DNA from: Opitutia bacterium
GTDB lineage: Bacteria > Verrucomicrobiota > Verrucomicrobiia > Opitutales > JABJCN01
Assembly: GCA_018668635.1 (NCBI GenBank)
Contig: JABJCN010000134.1
Coordinates: 1-39,682 of the forward strand
Length of the DNA: 39,682 nt
Direction of reading: 5' to 3'
Positions within the stretch are counted from its first letter, which is position 1, and each line of letters opens with the position of its first letter. The position numbers and the translations under genes are program-made. Below the pieces are notes generated by a model. It was not told where the DNA came from. It worked only from the letters and a program-made list of their open reading frames with translations, and ran no database searches. Of this stretch, positions 7,692 to 15,826 are shown piece after piece.

Positions 7692-8753
7692 TTACTTGAA
7701 GGAGATCAACTCGACCTTGAAGATTAAGGTTGAATAAGCTGGGATGACACCACCTGCACCTCTTTCACCGTAGGCAAGGTCATGGGGTATATGGAACTCA
7801 TATGTGCTACCAGTCTTCATTAACTGTAGTCCTTCGGTCCAACCGGGGATCACCTGGTTAAGTGGGAAGCTGGTGGGTTCCTGACGTTTGTAGGAACTGT
7901 CAAATACGGTTCCATCAATCAATTTCCCTTCATAATGAACGGTTACAAAGCTATTGGCATTTGGTTGTTTGCCATCGCCGGGCTTTATTTCCTTGTAAAT
8001 GAGTCCAGATTCAGTCGATTTCATGCCGGCCGAACCCTTGATCTTTGTTAGGTGTTTTTCACCGGCAGCAAGGTTTGGGTGCTTTTCCTCTTTCTTGCCA
8101 CTTCCCTTAAGTGCTACGTCGAAGGCGGCCTGCCCGGTCTTGAATGCCTTGGCCTTATCACCAACCCTAAGGATATTGACCTTTTTCATTGCCACAGGTT
8201 CCTTGGGTTTGTCTCCGGGATTGACAGCAACGTTGGCGATCTTGTCCACGACATCCATGCCTTGCACGACCTTTCCAAAGACAGTGTGTTTACCATCAAG
8301 CCATGGAGTTGCCTTGTGAGTTATAAAAAACTGGCTGCCATTGGTCGCAGGTCCTGAATTTGCCATGGACAGTATTCCCGCACCGGTATGTTTAAGTGAA
8401 GGATCAATCTCATCCCTAAACTTGTATCCCGGTCCCCCGGTCCCTGTACCTTGAGGGCATCCTCCCTGAAGCATGAAGTCCTTGATTATACGGTGGAATA
8501 CCAACCCGTCATAATATGGGCCCTTACGGTCCGTATCCATTTTTCCTTCAGCCAAGCTGGCGAAGTTACAAACGGTTAAGGGGCATTTCTCAAACTCGAG
8601 GCCGAGCATGATTTTGCCGTGGTTGGTTTCGATTTCCGCATACAGTCCGTCCTTAAGGCCGGCTATTTCTTGTGCGGAAAGTGATTCTTCCGAGTTGGTG
8701 GTCATAAAGGTTGCGACCGCTAAAAGGGCCGGGAGTGTTCGCTGCAATTTCAT
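7692..8753 (-). CDS. Exported peptidyl-prolyl isomerase, cyclophilin-FKBP fusion
   Basis: The protein has 353 residues from the ATG at 8753, which begins a signal peptide (MKLQRTLPALLAVATFMTT). A longer reading from a TTG at 8825 would bury that signal and is less likely. Residues about 38-197 form a cyclophilin domain with FHRIIKDFMLQGG, GSQFFIT and WLDGKHTVFG. Residues about 250-353 form an FKBP domain with VTVHYEGKL, GTVFDSS, VIPGWTEGLQ and IPHDLAYGERG. Both catalytic modules look complete. It would fold proteins outside the cytoplasm by proline cis-trans isomerisation. Carrying both folds in one chain is uncommon. It is the last gene of a minus-strand run that starts near 11954 and ends at the terminator at 7626-7666. 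Confidence 0.93.
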   Translation of the reverse strand: MKLQRTLPALLAVATFMTTNSEESLSAQEIAGLKDGLYAEIETNHGKIMLGLEFEKCPLTVCNFASLAEGKMDTDRKGPYYDGLVFHRIIKDFMLQGGCPQGTGTGGPGYKFRDEIDPSLKHTGAGILSMANSGPATNGSQFFITHKATPWLDGKHTVFGKVVQGMDVVDKIANVAVNPGDKPKEPVAMKKVNILRVGDKAKAFKTGQAAFDVALKGSGKKEEKHPNLAAGEKHLTKIKGSAGMKSTESGLIYKEIKPGDGKQPNANSFVTVHYEGKLIDGTVFDSSYKRQEPTSFPLNQVIPGWTEGLQLMKTGSTYEFHIPHDLAYGERGAGGVIPAYSTLIFKVELISFK

Positions 8754-8847
8754 TTCTAGGAGCGTGGTTGATTTTTTATAATTAAGGGCGGATGGAGAAC
8801 GAAAGATAACCGGGGAAATTTTCAAGCCTGAAAAGAAAATTTAGGAA

Positions 8848-9927
8848 TCATTTCTTATTTAAATTGCGCCTCACAATGTTAATGACTCGTGATTTCTGTA
8901 TGTTTGGAACGATATTTTGCGGTAGTGCCATTACATTTTCGCGAAGGCATCCCGGCGCGCCGGACCTGTGACAACTTATACATGTTCGGGCATAGTCGTT
9001 TACAATGGAACGCATTTGCATGGCCTGTATGCCGGTGTCCTCAATTTGCTGGGCGTAACGCATGGCTTTCCCCGGATCCTTTGAAATGATACCCCTTGAT
9101 AGTCCCAGGGTTGCATTGTCCCTAAGTTGACCATGAGGCGCCTGCATTACCCAAGCCTCAGCCAGGGATGGATTGGTTCGTGACCACCGACTGAGTATGG
9201 ATGTTATTGCCTGATCTCGACCGGATCCTGATTGCAGTGTGGATACCCATTCTGCAGCACTTCGTGGAGGCCCATTCCAATTGGACGCAACTGATTTAAG
9301 GACTTCGACCCGGTACGGACCGGGTTCGAGATCCTTTGCGTATTTTAGGGCGGAAACACGATCTGCCTTTGCCCAACCGGCAACGGTCGAAGCCAAGGCA
9401 CGCTCACTTTCTCCCTTTGGCAGTTCCAGTGCCCATTGGGCTGCAGTTTCCGGTTCAATCCTACCCCATTCTGATGCGATTGAGTTTATTGTACCGGTTC
9501 TATGATCCTTTGGTACTTGCTTGAGCGCCTTCAGGACTAAGTCTGCGTCAATGGTGATCCATTCTGTGAATAACCTGCGACGCGCATCATAGCGTTCGTT
9601 CGTTGGTAATCCTTCAATTTTCTGAAGGTGATTTTCAAAATCCGATTTATTGGCAACCGGTCGTTGTCTTGCTTGAAGGTCAGGTCGCTTGGGTGAAACA
9701 AGTGACTTAGGTTTGCCTGTTGCTGTATTTTTCTTGATCTCCTTCTTATCCCTTTGTTCAGGTCTTTGGATTGAGACTGTTTGCGAACTGGTCTTTGGGG
9801 AATCGTTCAACTCTGAATTTGCAATATCCTGAGGTGTAGATCCTTTATTAAGATAGAAAAAAACAGCGCAACCCAGGATTCCGGATAGAACCAGCACCAT
9901 CGGCAGTTGAGATTTTTTTTTGCTCAT
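8848..9927 (-). CDS. Membrane-anchored helical-repeat protein
   Basis: This 359-residue protein has a basic N-terminus and one transmembrane segment (about residues 9-25, PMVLVLSGILGCAVFFYL). A Lys/Pro-rich linker to about residue 90 follows. Residues 95-310 contain helical repeats of the kind W-x(n)-A-x-x-W-x(n)-P-x-G-x(n)-R (IASEWGRIEPETAAQWALELP, VAGWAKADRVSALKYAKDL, ILSRWSRTNPSLAEAWV). Such repeats are widespread and uncharacterised in Verrucomicrobia and Planctomycetes. Near the C-terminus, TCISCHRSGAPGC contains a CxxCH heme-c-like motif, unusual for this repeat type. It may be chance or the trace of a frameshift. It sits 45 bases after the protease gene and 94 bases before the isomerase gene, in an apparent operon. 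Confidence 0.75.
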   Translation of the reverse strand: MSKKKSQLPMVLVLSGILGCAVFFYLNKGSTPQDIANSELNDSPKTSSQTVSIQRPEQRDKKEIKKNTATGKPKSLVSPKRPDLQARQRPVANKSDFENHLQKIEGLPTNERYDARRRLFTEWITIDADLVLKALKQVPKDHRTGTINSIASEWGRIEPETAAQWALELPKGESERALASTVAGWAKADRVSALKYAKDLEPGPYRVEVLKSVASNWNGPPRSAAEWVSTLQSGSGRDQAITSILSRWSRTNPSLAEAWVMQAPHGQLRDNATLGLSRGIISKDPGKAMRYAQQIEDTGIQAMQMRSIVNDYARTCISCHRSGAPGCLRENVMALPQNIVPNIQKSRVINIVRRNLNKK

Positions 9928-9972
9928 TATTTAAGTCACGTTAAGTGGATTGTTCCCTGTCTCAACCCCAAA

Positions 9973-10947
9973 CTATTTTAGCGGTGAAAGCTTTACTTTT
10001 ACTTTTCTTTTATCGGAACCATCCTTGGACATTAATTCAAGGCGAAGTAGATCCCCTGGTACCTTTCTTCGCAAATGCCGTATGAAGGTATCCGTTTCCT
10101 CAATAATTCGTCCATCAACCTTGAGGACAATATCCCATTCCTTGACACCTGCTTTTGCCGCAGTCCCTTCCTTTTGTAACTGACGAACAACCAGTCCCTT
10201 TGTCCCTTGGGGGATTGTCTTGATATAATTACCGTCTTGCCCCCAGATTTCTTCGACAGCCATCTGCAACGTTGCTGGAAATATGTTTTCCTTTTTTTCC
10301 AGTAATTGTCTGATAGCTTTCGGTGGAATCATTGTTGCAATGCCCTGGTGTCCGCTGGGAAGTGTCATTGAGGCCGCTTGCATTCCTACTACCTCGCCCA
10401 TTCGGTTTGACCATGGTCCACCTGAGCAACCGCCGGGGGTAAGGGCTGCCACATGAATTCCTTCAACAAAGTTTCCATCGAAATACTCAAATGTTGTACC
10501 CTTTCGAGCTACATGTCCGGTTATGAATACCTGATGGCGAAAGATGGGGGTCCCCATGAGGTAGACGGGGTGCCCCGGGCCTGCATTTTTTTTGGAGACA
10601 GGAAGATAGGGATAGGGTTTGTCCCGTGAAGGTAGTTCGATTAATGTAAGGTCATGTCCACGATCGTGGGCAATAATCTTGGCTGAAAGTCTCCCCAGGA
10701 TTTGTGAGCGCACCTCAAGATTGCCTTTACGTTTTGCGGCATGCCAGACTGTTGCGGCGTGTCCATCCTGATCAATAAGGAATCCAGTTCCCTCCAGTCG
10801 GCCATTGATGAGTATCTCGAAAGATGCTTCAGCCATTTTTTCATATAATTTCCCCAGTGTTGGTTTTGCTTCTTTTTGTTCCGAAAATGCAGGATGAAGG
10901 AACAGTGACATAACAATTAGGAGGAAGTATGTGAAATTTAAATTCAT
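9973..10947 (-). CDS. Exported trypsin-like serine protease with PDZ domain
   Basis: The protein has 324 residues from the ATG at 10947, which opens a signal peptide (MNLNFTYFLLIVMSLFLHPAFS). A TTG three codons earlier is possible but less likely. The S1 family catalytic triad is visible: H69 (TVWHAAK), D99 (GHDLTLIEL) and S175 (PGGCSGGPW). Residues about 225-320 form one PDZ domain (GLVVRQLQKEGTAAKAGVKEWDIVLKVDGR). This layout matches DegP/HtrA-type envelope proteases with a single PDZ. Beside an exported prolyl isomerase, it suggests a small envelope protein-quality group. It starts 38-47 bases after the alpha/beta hydrolase gene. Confidence 0.88.
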   Translation of the reverse strand: MNLNFTYFLLIVMSLFLHPAFSEQKEAKPTLGKLYEKMAEASFEILINGRLEGTGFLIDQDGHAATVWHAAKRKGNLEVRSQILGRLSAKIIAHDRGHDLTLIELPSRDKPYPYLPVSKKNAGPGHPVYLMGTPIFRHQVFITGHVARKGTTFEYFDGNFVEGIHVAALTPGGCSGGPWSNRMGEVVGMQAASMTLPSGHQGIATMIPPKAIRQLLEKKENIFPATLQMAVEEIWGQDGNYIKTIPQGTKGLVVRQLQKEGTAAKAGVKEWDIVLKVDGRIIEETDTFIRHLRRKVPGDLLRLELMSKDGSDKRKVKVKLSPLK

Positions 10948-10994
10948 AACAAACAAGCGGTTTTCAATGATCCTCGTTAGCGTACTTTTTACGA

Positions 10995-11954
10995 CTATTG
11001 CCTCACCTTTTCTTTAAACCAGGCAAACAAGGCACTCCAAACCATTTCGTGACCACCGTCAAAAATGGTCACCCTGACATTTCCTGACCTCCGGCGAAAT
11101 AGTACTTTTTTCTTTCCGTAGCTGTTATCATTAATTGGCTGAAGCAACGTTTGGGGAACCTTTGCTGTGCGGACTAACTTATTAATTTGGTCCTTGCTTA
11201 AAAGGTCATCTTTCTTCGCTACAGCATTAAATGCAAGCAGGCTGTGACTGATTGGTACGCTGCCCTTGTGTCCATCGAAAATCCCGGCATTTATATCCAA
11301 AGGAACTATGCCCCTGGCCTTGGGAAGGTGTGTTAGGGGAGAGCGTATTTGGTACTGTGCGTCCACTTCCCTAGACTTACCTGGAGGACCACCACAGGAG
11401 AGTTCAATGTCACGTGCGTATTTCCTCCCACTGGCTTTGTTTTCGTTATGCCAGGCTGACAAGTCTGAAATTGGTACCCAAGCTGAGATTCCTGCCCATA
11501 CCTTTGGGGCACGCCCTGCCATCAGCAGACTCATGTAGCCACCGCCTGATGTTCCAACCAGGAAAACCTGTTTTTCGTCAATTTTGGCATTCTCTTTTGC
11601 ATAAGCAACTGCATCAAGTACATCCTGCACTGCAAGTTCTGAACCCGTGGCCTTTGGGGTGCAGTTTGGACCTCGAAAGTCTGGATGTATATAGGCCCAG
11701 TTCTTTTGGACACAATGGGCCTCCAGAGGTTTGTGATACTTCTGCTTATAGTTACCGCTCCAAGTGTGGAGAGCAACAACCAGTGGTACTGCCTTTTCGA
11801 TGTCCTTAGGTGAGAAAAAATAGGCGGCTTGGTTGGCACCGTCCATGGAACTCTGAATCTTTACCTCACGGACTTGACCGAGGATTAAGCTGGGACAAAA
11901 GAGAAGAATTCCGCAGGAAATGAGTGGGTGAATTCGGTTCTTTTTGTTTTTCAT
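10995..11954 (-). CDS. Secreted alpha/beta hydrolase (prolyl-oligopeptidase/esterase type)
   Basis: The protein has 319 residues from the ATG at 11954 (MKNKKNRIHPLISCGILLFC signal). A start 24 codons upstream would mask the signal peptide. The fold opening PLVVALHTWSG is followed by the nucleophile elbow GTSGGG (S136) and a C-terminal GGHE that supplies the catalytic histidine (H302). The acid is probably in the IFDGHKGSVP region or nearby. It resembles esterases and peptidases of the prolyl oligopeptidase/acetyl-xylan-esterase group; the substrate is unknown. It is the first gene of the minus-strand run 11954 to 7692. Confidence 0.82.
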   Translation of the reverse strand: MKNKKNRIHPLISCGILLFCPSLILGQVREVKIQSSMDGANQAAYFFSPKDIEKAVPLVVALHTWSGNYKQKYHKPLEAHCVQKNWAYIHPDFRGPNCTPKATGSELAVQDVLDAVAYAKENAKIDEKQVFLVGTSGGGYMSLLMAGRAPKVWAGISAWVPISDLSAWHNENKASGRKYARDIELSCGGPPGKSREVDAQYQIRSPLTHLPKARGIVPLDINAGIFDGHKGSVPISHSLLAFNAVAKKDDLLSKDQINKLVRTAKVPQTLLQPINDNSYGKKKVLFRRRSGNVRVTIFDGGHEMVWSALFAWFKEKVRQ

Positions 11955-12325
11955 GTAAAACATCGCAATGTGACATTCTTTTACGAACACTATTTCCCGC
12001 ACGATCTCGATCGGCTTGTTGTTCACTTGTATAAATATTTAGGAGTCTGGGTTGTACACCAATGGATGAGGGTTAACAAAAGAATACCTGACTCCATTGC
12101 ACAGGGTTTATGTGTTGTCTGACTTAGCCTATACCTGCCTGATCCTCTAGGGCACTTTAAATACAGGTGGTTTGATCTTCTACTATTCAATTGAGCCCAA
12201 AAGGGTTTGACGGTTTTTGGGGCAATGCGTTGCTGAATAGATTCGGTGAAATTCTAAATAAAGTGTGTGTGGATGGTCAACCTAATCGGCGGAAGGAATA
12301 TAATAATCTGCTGTTCAACAGCTCT
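11955..12325. other. Intergenic, no feature seen
   Basis: About 370 bases lie between the hydrolase start and the stop of the MORN-type lipoprotein gene (both on the minus strand). I see no convincing gene, RNA or strong hairpin. The hydrolase promoter should be here, but no clear -35/-10 pair stands out. Confidence 0.5.
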
Positions 12326-13135
12326 TTATTTTTTTTCTTCCCGGAGGAGATTACCACTCTCATATTGCTGCTCAGATAGTATTTTTCCATCTTCATTCCA
12401 CACCGTTACAGTTCCATGTGGTTTGCCTTTGATGAAGGGTGTTGTCCTGAATTTTTTACCATTGGGATACCATTCTGTCGCCTCGCCCTCTGCAAAGTTA
12501 TTACTCATTAGAACCTCAAAGTTCTTTTGACCATTTGCATGCCAGCGAATCAGGGGGCCATGTGATCGACCTTCCCAATAGGTTACTTGCATTTTCTTTT
12601 TACCATTGGGGTGGTGTTCCTTGGCCCGTCCGGTGAATAGCTTTTCGGGTGAAGCTTTTAAGTAGGCCAGACCGGTTTCCTTCAATCTTTCTCGGTCGAT
12701 ACTAGCGAGGTCTGCCTCAGGCAGGTCATTGTTTTGACCGACTTCCTCAGGTGGTGGTGGTTTAACTTCTACCGCATTTACTTCGCTAACGGCACTTGTT
12801 TGCTCAACCAATTGCCTTGTTTCGGCAATTGTTGGTACAAGTGACGGAAATTGAATTGAAATACCCAATTCCTTGCTGATCGCATTCATGTCAGATCGTA
12901 CGGTCAGCAGTTTATTGTGCAGATCAATCAGCATTTGGTCCTGTTTGGGATGCTTAGGATCTGCTTCGAGCATCTTTTGTGCCATGGCGACCGGGTTTGC
13001 ATTCTCCAGGACAAATACAGCGCCTTTGCCAACCGCACCTGCAATTTTTAATGGTCTGACACTCGCTGCCTTTTCAACGAGTTTGCAACCGGATAGTAGT
13101 ACCATCCCACATGTCAGTAGAGTAAAATTCTTCAC
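12326..13135 (-). CDS. MORN-repeat (YwqK-like) lipoprotein
   Basis: About 269 residues when started from the GTG at 13135, which gives a compact lipoprotein signal (KNFTLLTCGMVLLSGC). An ATG at 13189 adds 18 residues and is also possible. Residues about 175-265 hold repeats such as HPNGKKKMQVTYWEGRSHG, WHANGQKNFEV, WYPNGKKF and VWNEDGKILSEQQYESG. These are the MORN-like repeats often labelled YwqK antitoxin in databases. Nothing here suggests a toxin-antitoxin pair. The N-terminal half is helical with a Pro-rich linker (VKPPPPEEVG). The likely location is the periplasmic face of a membrane; the function is unknown. Confidence 0.75.
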   Translation of the reverse strand: MKNFTLLTCGMVLLSGCKLVEKAASVRPLKIAGAVGKGAVFVLENANPVAMAQKMLEADPKHPKQDQMLIDLHNKLLTVRSDMNAISKELGISIQFPSLVPTIAETRQLVEQTSAVSEVNAVEVKPPPPEEVGQNNDLPEADLASIDRERLKETGLAYLKASPEKLFTGRAKEHHPNGKKKMQVTYWEGRSHGPLIRWHANGQKNFEVLMSNNFAEGEATEWYPNGKKFRTTPFIKGKPHGTVTVWNEDGKILSEQQYESGNLLREEKK

Positions 13136-13212
13136 GACATTAGCATATTGTTGTTTATTGATGCGCTTGCAAGTATTTATGCAATGCATGAATTTAACTT
13201 CAATTTGTTGGT

Positions 13213-14184
13213 TTATTCAGGGAAAGGTATGCCTGCGTTTTGCCTCAGTCGGTCGAGTGTTTTCATGTTCCCAATAGTGTCTTTACGAGTGGTCCATGGG
13301 GGAGTATCGCCCAGGACTGCAGCGGTAAAAGCTTCGGCTTCCTGGGCATACGGTCCCAATTTTGCGGGAACTTCTATCCGTTCCAATCCCTGTGGACGTA
13401 TAATATCAAAGGTTCCATTACAAAACCACGGATTCTCAATTTTGATTTGACCATCCGTTCCTGCGATAAATGTGGACCATTCGTTCTTGACCGTCATGCC
13501 ACAGGTGAATGTTGCCAAGGTTTTGTTTTCAAAACTTAAAAGTCCAACTGCATAGTCATCCACACCGCTTTCGTGCTGGTGTGCAATTACCGATACTTCC
13601 GAGGGATCCAGACCTGTCAAAGCGCGACAAAGATTTGTGCAATAACAACCAACATCCATAAGGCTACCTCCGGCTTGACTCGGGTGGTATCGGGCATCGG
13701 ATGGATCGATATCCCTCTCGAAGGAGAAGTTTGTGCGAATCAACCTGACTTGTCCGATTTCACCGCCGTTAACTCGTTCAATCAAGTTTCTGATTGCGGG
13801 GTGAGTCCGATACATAAAGGCTTCAATGAGAGTCCTTCCTGTTCGATTGGCTACTTCAAACATTTCCTCTGCCTGTCGTGCATTTGATGCAATGGGCTTT
13901 TCGCAAAGCACGTGTTTACCGGCTTCCATTGCCTTTATGCTCCATTCGTGATGCAACCCGTTGGGGAGGGCAATATATACAGCCTCTACATCCGGTTCAG
14001 TCAGGACTGACTCATAATCGGCATATCCCTTGCACCCAAACTCAATAGCAAATGCTTCGGCGGATTCTTGACGTCTTGATCCTGCTATTAGAAGGCATCC
14101 TGGATAGGTTTCGATAATTTCTCCCGCGAACTTTCTGGCAATCATGCCTGTACCCAGGATTCCCCACTTTAGTATTTTGCTCAT
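13213..14184 (-). CDS. Gfo/Idh/MocA family oxidoreductase
   Basis: The protein has 323 residues from the ATG at 14184 (MSKILKWGILGTGMIARKF). An upstream ATG at 14214 would add 10 residues. The NAD(P)-binding Rossmann motif GILGTG (8-13) and the EKP motif (95-97, VLCEKPIAS) define the family, and FMYRTHPAIRNLIERV follows as expected. These enzymes oxidise or reduce sugar and inositol derivatives; the exact substrate cannot be told. No signal peptide is seen, so it is cytoplasmic. The MORN-type lipoprotein gene follows closely on the same strand. Confidence 0.92.
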   Translation of the reverse strand: MSKILKWGILGTGMIARKFAGEIIETYPGCLLIAGSRRQESAEAFAIEFGCKGYADYESVLTEPDVEAVYIALPNGLHHEWSIKAMEAGKHVLCEKPIASNARQAEEMFEVANRTGRTLIEAFMYRTHPAIRNLIERVNGGEIGQVRLIRTNFSFERDIDPSDARYHPSQAGGSLMDVGCYCTNLCRALTGLDPSEVSVIAHQHESGVDDYAVGLLSFENKTLATFTCGMTVKNEWSTFIAGTDGQIKIENPWFCNGTFDIIRPQGLERIEVPAKLGPYAQEAEAFTAAVLGDTPPWTTRKDTIGNMKTLDRLRQNAGIPFPE

Positions 14185-14343
14185 AATATACTCCAGACTT
14201 AGTGCGTGAACCATCTACTGGTGCAATGGAAAAATTTTCAGTGATATTTTTGAACGCTTGTTAACCCACATGGGACCTACATTCATAGAAAAAAAACTCA
14301 GAAGGGCTTTACATCCTTCGTAACATATTTCAAAACTAATGAC

Positions 14344-14889
14344 ATGAACGTTGAGGAAAGCCTGCTTAAAGAGGAACAGGAACGCACGCTCACTTGGGCA
14401 ATTGAAAACCTTGAAAAGCAAAGGGAGGGTATACAAGACCGCATCTCCAATGCTTCGGGAGAGTTTCAGGACATCAAGTCCAGGCTCGATGATATTGCCT
14501 CGGTGATCGATGAGATGAATAATGAGAAATCATCGGTCGACAAGAAGATCGATGTTGCGATGCAACGCATGGCCCTGTTGGATAATCCTCCAGTCCCTGA
14601 TGTCTCAACTCCGGATTACCCAGAGGAATCTGATTCTAATGAAGTTTATGATGATCAACATCTTGCTTCACTCCCCCAACAATCGCAGGCATCGGGTCAA
14701 CACTCCGTTCTTAAGGTCAACTGTCGGGCCAACACCATTGAGCTTGTTCGGCAGATTGCCATGCGCACAGGAGTATCCGAGTCCACTATCATGGAGAACG
14801 CCGTTGCTTCAGTTGCACTGGCCATCCAGAAAAACAAGTTCCGGATGCATTTCCCCTTGAATGTTAAGCTCGTCAATTACGACGACTGA
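14344..14889 (+). CDS. Small coiled-coil protein with possible ribbon-helix-helix tail
   Basis: I recognise no named family for this 181-residue protein. Residues 5-80 are a long heptad-like coiled coil (LLKEEQERTLTWAIENLEKQ, IDEMNNEKSSVDKKIDVAMQ). Residues 82-118 are an acidic, Pro/Ser/Gln-rich linker. The tail (about 120-175; SVLKVNCRANTIELVRQIA, then RTGVSESTIMENAVA) looks like a ribbon-helix-helix fold: one strand, a helix, a turn and a second helix. That would suggest a DNA-binding, oligomeric protein, but the match is by shape only. It is divergent from the oxidoreductase, and its 3' end overlaps the next minus-strand gene by 13 bases, tail to tail. Confidence 0.65.
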   Translation: MNVEESLLKEEQERTLTWAIENLEKQREGIQDRISNASGEFQDIKSRLDDIASVIDEMNNEKSSVDKKIDVAMQRMALLDNPPVPDVSTPDYPEESDSNEVYDDQHLASLPQQSQASGQHSVLKVNCRANTIELVRQIAMRTGVSESTIMENAVASVALAIQKNKFRMHFPLNVKLVNYDD

Positions 14890-15791
14890 TTTTTCAAATT
14901 TGTCCGCTTCAGGATATCCTCGATTGCGTCGGGGAAAGATCGTTGGCGTCCAAATGCAAGGGATTCCAGCAATGTCGATTCCAGGCAACAATCTTGAGGA
15001 CGTGGCGTTCCTTTTGCCGGTTTCGGGTCTGCAGTAATATCCTCACAGTTAATTCCCATGATTGGAGCCATTACGCATGCCATTTGGTGCTTGGTATACG
15101 GTTCGTTTCCTGACCAATGAAAAACACCTCTAAACCCTTCATCTGCTGACCTTTGCTCTACCATCTGCCTGCAAATCAGCGCTACATCCCCTACATGGGT
15201 GGGATAACGTATGGCCCAGTTATCTTGTCGTGAAGGCAAACTACCCTTGAGGTCCAATACCACTGATGTTACAGCGGATTCAGCCAGATGCTGGATCTCG
15301 CCGTATAGAATCGGCACGCGAAGGATGGCAAAGTTGTCGAAAACCTTTTGGATTACCTCTTCCCCGGCCAGTTTACTTTTTCCATAGTAGTTGAGGGGGT
15401 TGGTGTCATCACCGGGTTGGTAGGGTGGGGCCGTTCCGTCAAAAACATAGTCAGTTGAAATGTAAAGTAACCAGGATCCATTTTTGTGGCAAAGCTTTGC
15501 CAGGTGCTCTGTTACATCCACATTCAGGGCCCATGTTGCACTGGGGTCTTTTTCGCTTACATCCGGCTTTCGTTCTGCAGCACTATGAATAACAAACTTT
15601 GGTTGATTCCTTTCAAAAAAAGCTTCGACTCCTGCTTTATCCAGCAAATTCAGTTTCTCAACTTTTCCGGATGCCCTTGAGAAGCCTGTTCCTACAAAAC
15701 GACCTTTATATGCAGTGGAAAAATCCTCCAGTATTGCTCTTCCCAGCAATCCTGTTGCCCCTGTGATCCATGTTGTCTCCATCTTGTTCAT
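14877..15791 (-). CDS. SDR-type reductase, RfbD/MAT2B-like
   Basis: This 304-residue extended SDR has the NAD(P) motif GATGLLG (11-17), the active-site Y136-x-x-x-K140 (NYYGKSK) and the segment YISTDYVFDGT. The blocks HSAAERKPDVSEKDP, ISTDYVFDGTAPPY and LRVPILYGE are closer to the MAT2B-like branch (methionine adenosyltransferase regulatory-subunit homologues) than to classical dTDP-4-dehydrorhamnose reductase. It may act on a nucleotide sugar, or be a regulatory homologue; the sequence does not decide. It begins 35 bases after the PhoD-like gene, so the two could share a transcript. Confidence 0.85.
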   Translation of the reverse strand: MNKMETTWITGATGLLGRAILEDFSTAYKGRFVGTGFSRASGKVEKLNLLDKAGVEAFFERNQPKFVIHSAAERKPDVSEKDPSATWALNVDVTEHLAKLCHKNGSWLLYISTDYVFDGTAPPYQPGDDTNPLNYYGKSKLAGEEVIQKVFDNFAILRVPILYGEIQHLAESAVTSVVLDLKGSLPSRQDNWAIRYPTHVGDVALICRQMVEQRSADEGFRGVFHWSGNEPYTKHQMACVMAPIMGINCEDITADPKPAKGTPRPQDCCLESTLLESLAFGRQRSFPDAIEDILKRTNLKNQSS

Positions 15792-15826
15792 GGCACACTC
15801 AATGGTTTGTAGAAGGCACGTGAAGT

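Noticed and set aside
8754-8825. Longer start (TTG at 8825) for the isomerase
   Set aside because: It would place 24 residues before a clear signal peptide; the ATG at 8753 fits better.
12326-13135. Toxin-antitoxin pair suggested by YwqK-like repeats
   Set aside because: No toxin-like neighbour is present; the repeats are ordinary MORN-type repeats in a lipoprotein.
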